Source: JAHFUI01 sp041485905
GTDB taxonomy: Bacteria; Acidobacteriota; Vicinamibacteria; Vicinamibacterales; CAVVIG01
DNA: 46,642 nucleotides
Direction: 5' to 3'
Assembly: GCA_041485905.1 (NCBI GenBank)
Contig: JBGPKK010000018.1
Coordinates: 1-46,642, forward strand
The notes below the pieces were generated by a model. That model did not search any database. It saw only the letters and a list, made by a program, of their open reading frames with translations, and was not told the DNA's origin. This document shows positions 1 through 8,045 of this stretch, in pieces (the stretch's first letter is position 1; the number at the start of each line of letters is the position of its first letter). A program made the position numbers and the translations under genes.

Positions 1-247
1 CGCCGAAGCCGAGCAGGCGTTTGCCGCCTCGGTCGCGAGCGGCGAGCTGGCGGTTGAGGATCTGAGCCGCGGCGATTGGACCCGCGCCGCGGAGTTGATG
101 TCGACCTACGAGTGGCTGGGGCTTGTCGATGCCACCGTCGTGGCGGTCGCGGAGCGGCTGAAGCTGTCGAGCCTGGCGACGACCGATCGTCGTCATTTCG
201 GCGTCGTCGGTCCCGCGCACGTCGCCCGCTTCACGCTGGTTCCGTAA
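1..247 (+). CDS. PIN-domain (VapC-like) toxin, 3' part
   Basis: The reading frame enters at base 2, already open, and ends at TAA 245-247, giving the last 81 residues. The tail has the layout of a PIN-domain ribonuclease C-terminus: a helix, then VDATVVAVAERLKL (Asp of the acidic cluster followed by a helix), then LATTDRRHF with the Asp that usually completes the metal site. PIN proteins of the VapC type cleave RNA as toxins and are normally paired with a small antitoxin encoded just upstream, which would lie outside the window. The N-terminal acidic residues cannot be seen. Codon use and GC match the neighbours. Family call is good; toxin role is inferred. Confidence 0.75.
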   Translation, partial: AEAEQAFAASVASGELAVEDLSRGDWTRAAELMSTYEWLGLVDATVVAVAERLKLSSLATTDRRHFGVVGPAHVARFTLVP

Positions 248-257
248 CCCTCGAGGG

Positions 258-263
258 TACAAT
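258..263 (+). promoter_or_regulatory. -10 element TACAAT before leuS
   Basis: TACAAT ends 12 bases before the leuS ATG, so a start of transcription about 7 bases downstream would leave a leader of roughly 6 nucleotides. No Shine-Dalgarno sequence is visible before the ATG, which fits a leaderless or nearly leaderless message. No good -35 hexamer is visible at 17 bases. Confidence 0.4.
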
Positions 264-275
264 AGACCGAGCGTC

Positions 276-2792
276 ATGACCGAGTACAAGCCGCAGCAGC
301 TGGACAAGAAGTGGCAGCAGCAGTGGACGGCCTCGCGCGCGTTCGAGGTCACCGAGGATCCGAAGCGGCCGAAGTACTACTGCCTCGAGATGTTCGCCTA
401 TCCGTCCGGGCATGCACACGTCGGCCACGTGCGCAACTACATCCTCGGCGACGTGATGGCGCGCACCAAGCGACTGCGCGGCTTCAACGTGCTGCATCCG
501 TTCGGGTGGGACGCGTTCGGCCTGCCCGCCGAGAACGCCGCGATTAAGACCGGAACGCATCCGGAAACCTCGACGCTCGGGAACATCGCGCACATGAAGG
601 GCCAGCTGCAGCGCCTCGGCATCAGCTACGCCTGGGAGCGCGAGATCGCCACGTGCCTGCCCGAGTACTACAAGTTCAACCAGTGGATCTTCCTGAAGAT
701 GTTCGAGCGCGGCCTGGCATACCGGAAGCACTCGACGGTCAACTGGTGTCCAAGCTGTCAGACGGTTCTCGCCAACGAACAGGTGGTCGAGGGCGCGTGC
801 TGGCGGTGCGGGACGACGATTGTGACCCGCGATCTCGAGCAGTGGTTCTTCCGCATCACCGCCTACGCGGACGAACTGCTGAAGGGACTCGAGACGCTGA
901 CCAACTGGCCAGAAAAAGTCGTCGTCATGCAGCGCAACTGGATCGGGCGCTCTGAAGGCGCGCGCGTCACGTTTCCGGTCGTCGGCGGCGGGGCCATCGA
1001 GGTCTTCACCACGCGGATCGATACGATCTACGGGGCGACCTTCGTCCTGCTGGCCCCCGAACATCCGCTCGTCGAGCAGTTTGCGTCGGAGGCCGCAGAT
1101 CCGGCGGCGTTTCGCGCCCAGCTCGGCAGGTTTCGCGCCCTGGACCGCGACGCGCGGCTGACCGGCAAAGAAGGGTTCGACACGGGCCGCAGGGCCGTAA
1201 ACCCGTTTACGCGGGCAGAAGTCCCGATCTGGGTCGCCAACTTCGTGCTCGCGGAGTACGGGACCGGCGCCATCATGGCAGTGCCGGCGCACGACCAGCG
1301 CGACTTCGACTTTGCGCGCAAATACAGCCTGCCCATTCGGGTCGTCGTCCAGTCGGGCGATCGAGCCGTGCCGGTTGAAACGATGTCGGAAGCCTCGATC
1401 AATTATGGTCGTCTGATCGACTCCGCCGAATACACCGGTCAGGAGGCTCCCGCCGTGATGCGGCGGATGATCGCCGACGCCGAAACGCAGCGGATTGGCG
1501 TCGGGGAAGTGCAGTACCGTCTGAAGGACTGGGGCATCTCCCGCCAGCGTTATTGGGGCACACCGATTCCCATCGTCTATTGCGACAAGGACGGCGTCGT
1601 GCCGGTGCCTTTCGACCAACTGCCGGTCGCGCTGCCCAAAGTGACGACCTTGACCGGGAAAGGCGATTCGCCGCTGGCGCAGGTGGCGGAGTTCGTTCAC
1701 ACGAAGTGTCCTGTATGCGGGGGACCGGCGCGGCGAGAGACCGACACGATGGACACGTTCGTCGACTCGTCGTGGTACTTCCTGCGCTTTTGCGATCCGC
1801 GGAACGCCGATCTGCCGTTCGATCCCGTGAGCTCCGCGTACTGGATGCCGGTGGACTTTTACAGCGGCGGCGTCGAACACGCGATTCTGCATCTGCTGTA
1901 CTCGCGGTTCTTCACACGCGTTCTGCGGGACGTGGGCCTGCTCGACTTCGACGAGCCGTTCAAGCGCCTGCTCACCCAGGGCATGGTCTTGAAGGACGGC
2001 AACGTCATGTCCAAATCGAAGGGCAACGTTGTCGATCCCGACGACATGCTCGCCCAGTACGGTGCCGATGCGCTTCGGCTCTACGTCATGTTCGTCGCCC
2101 CGCCCGAGAAGGAAGTGGAGTGGAGCGGCAGCGGCCTCGAAGGCAGCTTCCGCTTTCTCGTACGGGTCTGGCGCCTCGTGGATCACTGGGCCGAAACGGT
2201 CGGTGGAGAAGGCATCCCCGCGTGCGGAGACGATTGCACCGACGCCGAGCGCGCGGTGCGGCAGAAGACGCACGAGACGATTCGGCGCGTCACGATTGAC
2301 ATCGAAGAGCGGATGCACCTCAACACCGCCGTATCGTCGCTGATGGAGTTGGTCAACAAGCTGTATACGTTCAGCGAGGGGACCGTTCACGGTGCGCCGT
2401 CGCGCAGTCCGAAGCCGCTCGGCGGCAGGGTCGAGCGGATGCAGACAATCGGCGCGCTCCGCGAAGCCCTGGACGCCCTGGTGCTGATGCTGTCGCCTTT
2501 TGTCCCTCACAGTGCGGAGGAGATGTGGCACATGCTCGGCCACCCTGAAGGCATCGCCCAGGCGAGCTGGCCGACCTTCGACGCGGCGATTGCCAAAGCC
2601 GACGAAGTGACCGTGCCAGTGCAAATCAACGGCAAGATTCGCGCACGGCTCACCGTGCCTGCGACGACGTCGGACGAACAACTGCGCGAACTGGCGCTGG
2701 CTGACGGGGCCGTCCGCCATCACACGGCCGGCAGGACAATTCGTAAGGTGGTGGTCGCCAAGGGACCTCTGGTCAGCGTGGTTGTGCAGTAG
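276..2792 (+). CDS. leuS: Leucyl-tRNA synthetase
   Basis: Class I aminoacyl-tRNA synthetase that charges tRNA-Leu in the cytoplasm. The 838-residue product is normal length for bacterial LeuRS. The ATP-binding HIGH motif is seen as HAHVGH (about residues 46-51) and KMSKS as VMSKS (about 577-581). Between them lie a zinc-type CPSC...CWRC pair (about 160-180) and the CP1 editing region with a TTRIDTIYGATF segment typical of the threonine-rich editing site. A WYFLRF segment precedes the second half of the Rossmann fold. The ATG at 276 gives the usual short N-terminus; no ribosome site precedes it. lptE follows after 2 bases, so the two are probably co-transcribed with holA. Confidence 0.98.
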   Translation: MTEYKPQQLDKKWQQQWTASRAFEVTEDPKRPKYYCLEMFAYPSGHAHVGHVRNYILGDVMARTKRLRGFNVLHPFGWDAFGLPAENAAIKTGTHPETSTLGNIAHMKGQLQRLGISYAWEREIATCLPEYYKFNQWIFLKMFERGLAYRKHSTVNWCPSCQTVLANEQVVEGACWRCGTTIVTRDLEQWFFRITAYADELLKGLETLTNWPEKVVVMQRNWIGRSEGARVTFPVVGGGAIEVFTTRIDTIYGATFVLLAPEHPLVEQFASEAADPAAFRAQLGRFRALDRDARLTGKEGFDTGRRAVNPFTRAEVPIWVANFVLAEYGTGAIMAVPAHDQRDFDFARKYSLPIRVVVQSGDRAVPVETMSEASINYGRLIDSAEYTGQEAPAVMRRMIADAETQRIGVGEVQYRLKDWGISRQRYWGTPIPIVYCDKDGVVPVPFDQLPVALPKVTTLTGKGDSPLAQVAEFVHTKCPVCGGPARRETDTMDTFVDSSWYFLRFCDPRNADLPFDPVSSAYWMPVDFYSGGVEHAILHLLYSRFFTRVLRDVGLLDFDEPFKRLLTQGMVLKDGNVMSKSKGNVVDPDDMLAQYGADALRLYVMFVAPPEKEVEWSGSGLEGSFRFLVRVWRLVDHWAETVGGEGIPACGDDCTDAERAVRQKTHETIRRVTIDIEERMHLNTAVSSLMELVNKLYTFSEGTVHGAPSRSPKPLGGRVERMQTIGALREALDALVLMLSPFVPHSAEEMWHMLGHPEGIAQASWPTFDAAIAKADEVTVPVQINGKIRARLTVPATTSDEQLRELALADGAVRHHTAGRTIRKVVVAKGPLVSVVVQ

Positions 2793-2794
2793 CG

Positions 2795-3346
2795 ATGACA
2801 CAGATCGTCAGACGTGGAGCGTTTGTGGGCGCCTGGCTCGCCCTGGTGACCTTCGCGGGATCCGCGTGCGGATATGCCCTTGCGGGCCACGGCTCGTTTC
2901 TTCCGGCTTACATCAAATCGATCGGCGTGACCGAGTTCGTGAACAACACCTCGGTGTTCAATCTGGAGACGCTGCTCAGTCGGAAAGTCCGATCGGAATT
3001 AATCGGCCGCGGCAAATACAAGATCGTCGCGAGTCCTGATAGCGTGGACGCGCTGTTGACGGTCCAAATCATCAGCTCGACTTTGACGCCTACCAGCTTC
3101 GATCAATTTCAGGTGGCGACGGTGTACGCCATTTCATTCACTGCGAAGGTCGAGTTCCGCGATCTTCACGATAACCGCGTGTTGTGGGACAACCCGGCGA
3201 TGGTGTTTCGCGAGTCGTACGAGGCAAAGAGCGGCAGGAATGCATTGGATCCCGCCGCATTCTTCGGTCAGGATGCGAATGCCCTCGAACGCATGAGCGA
3301 CGAGGTCGCCCGGCAACTCGTCAGCAGCATCCTCGACGCGTTCTAG
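2795..3346 (+). CDS. lptE: LPS-assembly lipoprotein LptE
   Basis: 183-residue protein with an N-terminal hydrophobic signal and a cysteine at about residue 26 (FAGSAC, a loose lipobox), followed by CGYALAGHGSFLP, a typical LptE opening. LptE is the outer-membrane lipoprotein that plugs the LptD barrel and helps place lipopolysaccharide in the outer leaflet. Length and the pattern IxxIGVTEFVNNTS...LE..LSRKVRSELI match the family. It sits 2 bases after leuS and 18 bases before holA, an arrangement also found in other Gram-negatives (leuS-lptE-holA), which strengthens the call. Its presence implies an LPS-type outer membrane in the host. Confidence 0.9.
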   Translation: MTQIVRRGAFVGAWLALVTFAGSACGYALAGHGSFLPAYIKSIGVTEFVNNTSVFNLETLLSRKVRSELIGRGKYKIVASPDSVDALLTVQIISSTLTPTSFDQFQVATVYAISFTAKVEFRDLHDNRVLWDNPAMVFRESYEAKSGRNALDPAAFFGQDANALERMSDEVARQLVSSILDAF

Positions 3347-3364
3347 ACACCACAAGTCCCGTCC

Positions 3365-4336
3365 ATGGCAGTCGCGTCGCCCGCCGCCATTCGAAAGCAG
3401 ATCGCGTCTGGCCGGCCCGATCTGATCTACCTCCTCCAAGGAGAGGACGAGGTCGAGAAGTCGGCGCTGGCGGCGGAGTTCGCCGACCTCGTCGAGGAAG
3501 AATTGCGCGCGTTCAACGTCGAGCGCATCCATGCCGGGGACATGACCACCGGCGATCGGCTGGCCGGCGGCGTCGCCTCGCTGCTCGCCTCCGCGCGCAC
3601 GCTGCCGATGATGTCGCCGCGTCGGATCGTGTATGTGCTGCAGGCGGAAGTGCTGCTGGCTCCGCGGCGCGAGAGCGAGACCGGGACGCGCGCGCTCGGT
3701 GAGCTGGAGACCTATCTTGACGCGCCCGAGTCGCAGACCGTTCTCGTGTTCGTGGGCGGATCGCTGGACAAACGCAGCCGGATGTACAAGCTCCTCTCCA
3801 CGCGTGCGACCATCGTCGAATGCGGCGTCATTGAGGACGAGGCAGATGCCGAGCGGTGGGTCCGCACGCGCGTGGCCGCCGCTGGCGCGCAGATCGATCC
3901 CACCGCGGCGCGGCTGCTTGCGGCGCGCGCGGGTCCCGATGTGAGGCGACTGCGCGGGGAAGTCGATCGGCTGATGCTGTACGCGCTGGGCCAGAAGAGC
4001 ATCACCGTCGACGATGTGAAACAGGTGGCCGGTCCGACAGCGCTACAGGACGACTGGGCGATGACCAACGCCATCGAGCAGCGCAACGCGGCCCAGGCGC
4101 TCCGCCAGCTCGCGTTGATGCTGGACGCCGGCGCGCCGGCGGAGAAGATTCTGGGACAGCTGGGATGGCTCGTGCGCGCCAAATTTCCTTCGATCGCCCC
4201 AGGTGAGCTGGCTGCCGCGGTCGAGTCGGTGTTTCGCACCGACCTGGATCTCAAGCGATCCGCCGGCGACGCGCGTGTCCTTCTGGAGCGGCTGGTGGTG
4301 GAGTTGTGTGGTCGGCGTCAATCGAGCCGGGCCTGA
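3365..4336 (+). CDS. holA: DNA polymerase III subunit delta
   Basis: 323-residue clamp-loader delta subunit. It opens the beta sliding clamp as part of the delta/delta-prime/tau complex. The N-terminal AAA-like fold is seen around residues 15-130 (DLIYLLQGEDEVEKSALAAE, then MMSPRRIVYVLQAE), and the family's typical GPDVRRLRGEVDRLMLYA helix around 195-212 is followed by ITVDDVKQVAGPTALQDDWAMTNAI, the conserved linker to the C-terminal collar domain. There is no intact Walker A, as expected for delta. It is the third gene of the leuS-lptE-holA unit and converges with rpsT, leaving 14 bases between stops. Confidence 0.93.
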   Translation: MAVASPAAIRKQIASGRPDLIYLLQGEDEVEKSALAAEFADLVEEELRAFNVERIHAGDMTTGDRLAGGVASLLASARTLPMMSPRRIVYVLQAEVLLAPRRESETGTRALGELETYLDAPESQTVLVFVGGSLDKRSRMYKLLSTRATIVECGVIEDEADAERWVRTRVAAAGAQIDPTAARLLAARAGPDVRRLRGEVDRLMLYALGQKSITVDDVKQVAGPTALQDDWAMTNAIEQRNAAQALRQLALMLDAGAPAEKILGQLGWLVRAKFPSIAPGELAAAVESVFRTDLDLKRSAGDARVLLERLVVELCGRRQSSRA

Positions 4337-4350
4337 TATGACCGGTCGAA

Positions 4351-4614
4351 TCAGCCCTTGGCGGCGATCCGCGTTGTGAGGCGAGACTTGTAGCGGCCGG
4401 CGGCGTTGCGGTGAATAATCCCTTTGCTCGCCATCCTGTCGATGAGCGAGATGGTTTGCCCCAGCGCCGCTTTCGCGCCCGGCAGGTCGTTGCCGTCGAC
4501 GGCGGCACGGATGCTCCTGAGCGCGTTGCGCAGGCGCGATCGGAACTGACGGTTGTGCTCTCGATTTTTCAGACTTTGACGATGCGCTTTGAGCGCGGAT
4601 TCATGACTAGCCAA
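4351..4614 (-). CDS. rpsT: 30S ribosomal protein S20
   Basis: Primary 16S rRNA-binding protein of the small subunit. From the TTG at 4614 the product is 87 residues, normal for S20: it begins ASHESALKAHRQS, then KNREHNRQFRSRLR, and ends in the basic GRYKSRLTTRIAAKG tail. TTG is chosen over upstream ATG codons because GGAGGG lies about 11 bases before it and the S20 consensus starts exactly here; the longer frame would add non-conserved residues. It faces away from the ABC transporter genes that start at 4661. The use of TTG fits the self-limiting initiation known for S20 in other bacteria, but regulation here is not shown. Confidence 0.93.
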   Translation of the reverse strand: MASHESALKAHRQSLKNREHNRQFRSRLRNALRSIRAAVDGNDLPGAKAALGQTISLIDRMASKGIIHRNAAGRYKSRLTTRIAAKG

Positions 4615-4660
4615 GTAAGTGAGTCCCTCCGGAACCTCTAATCTTAGCATAGGAACGACA

Positions 4661-5422
<762 letters not shown>

Positions 5423-5423
5423 C

Positions 5424-7163
5424 GTGTTCGGCGCGAGCCTCTACATCATCGTCTGCAGCTCGCGAAACCGGATCGTCCGCCGGCTGCGGCGGCTCCGCGA
5501 GCCGCGATATTTGATCGGCGCCGTAGTGGGCGTCGCCTACTTGTATTTCTCGATTTTCGCGCGCATGCGCGGCGCGGCCGTCACGCGGCGCGGCCGCGTC
5601 CGCACGCCGCCCTCGCTGGCTGCCGCACTGGCGACGCTGCCACCGGCCGGCGTGGGGGGCATTGGCGCGGGACTACTCCTGATAGCCGCGCTCACCTGGA
5701 TCTTCCCGACCGACAGCGGACTGATCGATTTCAGCGAGGCGGAGACCGATTTTCTGTTTCCGGCGCCCGTGACCAGACGACAGCTGTTGACTCATCGTCT
5801 GATCCGGTCGCAACTGCCGTTGCTCTTCGGCGCGGTCGTGTCGTCGATATTCGTACCGTTCGCCGCGATGGCCGAACGCGTCAGGTTCGCCGCGGGCGTG
5901 TTCATTGTCCTCTCAGCGATTCGCGTGTACTTCACGGGGGTGACGCTCGCACGCGCCCGGTTGACGTCCGCGAGCGCGACGGTGCGGCGTATGGCGTGGG
6001 CGCCGCTCGCTGTCATCGTGGTCGCGGTCGGGGTGGTCGGCGTTCCCATTTGGCGCGCCATCATGACGGCGCCTCCTGGCGACCCCGGGCAGATGCTGAC
6101 GATCGCCGGCGGCGCCGTCACCACTGGTCCGGCAGCGATCGTCTTGTGGCCGTTTGCCGCGCTCGTTCGGCCGCTGTTTGCCGAATCCGGCGCGCAGTTT
6201 TTCAGCAGGCTCGGCGGAGCCTTCGCCGTCCTCGCGGTCCTCGTCGCCTGGGTGCTGCGAAGCGACGAAGCGTTTCAGGAGGTCGCGGCTGAGGCGACCG
6301 TCCGAACGGCTCGGACCAAGGCCGGGGGGCAGGCCGCACCGCGCGTGCGCGCCACTGCGTGGCTGCTGCCGCTCTCGGGCCGCACCGAGTCCGTGTTTTT
6401 CTGGAAGAACGGCATGCAGACGCTGCGCGCGATCAACGTCAAGACCGTGATCCCGTTCATTCCGTTCGTGCTGTTCAGCGTGGGGGCGGCGACGCTGCGG
6501 ATGTCGGCCACTGGAGCCCGCGGTCCCGCAGCGGCTCTGTGCATCGTCGCGCTCATGCTGGCCGGATTTTCGACGCTGCTCGGACCGCAGACAGTGAGGA
6601 GCGACCTCCGCGGCGATCTTCGGCACATCGACCTCCTCAAGACCTGGCCGGTGAAAGCCGCCGCCCTCGTTCGCGGCGAGATGCTGTGGCCGACGAGTCT
6701 GCTGACGCTGTGCGCCTGGTTTGCGCTCGCCTGCGGCACCATCCTGTCGACGGCCGCGTTTCCAAACCTGACGACGGTCTGGCGGCTCTCCCTCTGCGCA
6801 GCCGCGTTTCTGCTGGCGCCGGCGCTCATCGTCGCGCAGTTCACCATCCACAACGCCGCGGCCATCCTGTTCCCCGCGTGGATTCCGATCGGCAATCAGC
6901 GGCCACGCGGGCTCGACATGATGGGACAGCGGCTGATCATGTTCGCCGCGGTCCTGCTCGCGCTCGTCGTCATGGTCGGGCCCGGCGCCATCGCGGGCGC
7001 CATCATCTGGCTCGCGTTCCATCGATTGATTGACGCGGCGGCACTCGTGCCGGCGGCGACGGTCTGTCTGGGGATCGTCTGCGTGGAAGTGATGCTGGTG
7101 ACCGAGGCGCTCGGTCCCGCGTATGACCGGATCGATTTGAGCGACGTGGAGCTGGGTGAGTGA
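5424..7163 (+). CDS. ABC exporter permease
   Basis: 579-residue polytopic membrane protein starting with GTG directly after the ATPase stop. It opens with a short amphipathic stretch rich in Arg (NRIVRRLRRLREPRY), then many hydrophobic segments in two halves separated by a cytoplasmic region around residues 285-330. The family resembles putative ABC exporter permeases found with stand-alone ATPases in Acidobacteria and Planctomycetes; the ETDFLFPAPVTRRQLL segment (about 108-123) is typical of that group. Substrate unknown. The stop (TGA 7161-7163) touches the stop of the convergent lytic transglycosylase with no bases between. Confidence 0.8.
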   Translation: MFGASLYIIVCSSRNRIVRRLRRLREPRYLIGAVVGVAYLYFSIFARMRGAAVTRRGRVRTPPSLAAALATLPPAGVGGIGAGLLLIAALTWIFPTDSGLIDFSEAETDFLFPAPVTRRQLLTHRLIRSQLPLLFGAVVSSIFVPFAAMAERVRFAAGVFIVLSAIRVYFTGVTLARARLTSASATVRRMAWAPLAVIVVAVGVVGVPIWRAIMTAPPGDPGQMLTIAGGAVTTGPAAIVLWPFAALVRPLFAESGAQFFSRLGGAFAVLAVLVAWVLRSDEAFQEVAAEATVRTARTKAGGQAAPRVRATAWLLPLSGRTESVFFWKNGMQTLRAINVKTVIPFIPFVLFSVGAATLRMSATGARGPAAALCIVALMLAGFSTLLGPQTVRSDLRGDLRHIDLLKTWPVKAAALVRGEMLWPTSLLTLCAWFALACGTILSTAAFPNLTTVWRLSLCAAAFLLAPALIVAQFTIHNAAAILFPAWIPIGNQRPRGLDMMGQRLIMFAAVLLALVVMVGPGAIAGAIIWLAFHRLIDAAALVPAATVCLGIVCVEVMLVTEALGPAYDRIDLSDVELGE

Positions 7164-8045
7164 CTAGCGGTTGACGACTTCGTAGGATCCGGAAGCCGGC
7201 TTACGGTCTGAATATCGCGGCATAGAACGGCCGTCGACCATGTCGATCGTCTTGTAGAACACACGCCCGGGGATCTGGATGGGCCGGGCGGCCTCGTTGA
7301 TGCTGGTGATTCGCCTGACATAGTCCCGCGTCTCGCGGTAGGGCGGAACGGTCTGCCCGTACTTGTCGACCGCGCCAGGGCCTGCGTTATAGGCGGCGAG
7401 CGCAAGCTGCTCGTGGTTCTCGTAGCGATCCAGCAGCTGTCGGAGGTACGCCGTGCCGGCACGCACGTTGTCGTTGGGATCGAACGGGTTCTTCACGCCG
7501 AACTGGTGGATCGTCTCCGGCATCAACTGCATGAGGCCAAGCGCCCCTTTCGGCGACCTCGCGAAAGGGTTGAACGCCGACTCGACCTGCACGACGGCGC
7601 GGACCAGATCTGGACGAATCGAGTTGAGCCGCGCGTGCTGCGTAATCACAGTGTCGTAGAGCCCGGTGCGCGACAGGACGACGGGCCGCGTAACACGAAT
7701 CGCAGGAGCCTGGGGGACCGCGTAGGTCTGCACGACGGAGCCGGACGGCCGGTGGTTCCCCAGAACGAGGTTCCCGTTCGCGTCGCGCCACGTGTAAATC
7801 TGCGCGCGCGCGGGAGTCGCCAAGCCGAGGCATAGCAATCCCAGCCCGAAGTACCTGGTTCGCGTGCGCCGGTCGGCCAGGCTCGTTCGCCTGTCAACCC
7901 CCGCTTCGCGAGCCGGCCCACGTTCGGTGCGCCTCTCGCCGACGCGTTTGTCGTTTCTGAATATGTCGCGCAACGTCAATAGTTTACCACCACGTCTGCC
8001 CGTAGCACAACTGAGGGGTGTATCGGCGGAAAAGCCCTCTGTCAT
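7164..8045 (-). CDS. Lytic transglycosylase with DUF4124-like N-terminus
   Basis: Periplasmic enzyme cleaving peptidoglycan between MurNAc and GlcNAc. The SLT domain spans about residues 125-265: VVQVESAFNPFA with catalytic Glu145, then SPKGALGLMQLMPET, AYNAGPGAVDKY and YRETRDYVRRI, all family motifs. Before it is a DUF4124-like piece, QIYTWRDANGNLVLGNHRP. The signal peptide (YFGLGLLCLGLATPARAQ) only begins near residue 65, so the first 60 residues from ATG 8045 are unusual; a TTG about 22 codons in is an alternative start. ATG 8045 shares one base with the alaS stop, consistent with coupling to alaS. Confidence 0.88.
   Translation of the reverse strand: MTEGFSADTPLSCATGRRGGKLLTLRDIFRNDKRVGERRTERGPAREAGVDRRTSLADRRTRTRYFGLGLLCLGLATPARAQIYTWRDANGNLVLGNHRPSGSVVQTYAVPQAPAIRVTRPVVLSRTGLYDTVITQHARLNSIRPDLVRAVVQVESAFNPFARSPKGALGLMQLMPETIHQFGVKNPFDPNDNVRAGTAYLRQLLDRYENHEQLALAAYNAGPGAVDKYGQTVPPYRETRDYVRRITSINEAARPIQIPGRVFYKTIDMVDGRSMPRYSDRKPASGSYEVVNR

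Noticed and set aside
1..247. Complete toxin-antitoxin pair
   Set aside because: Only the toxin end is in the window; no antitoxin can be seen.
231..2801. Long open frame antisense to leuS (856 codons)
   Set aside because: Shadow of a high-GC gene; product is rich in Arg, His and Pro with no domain pattern, while leuS has all family motifs.
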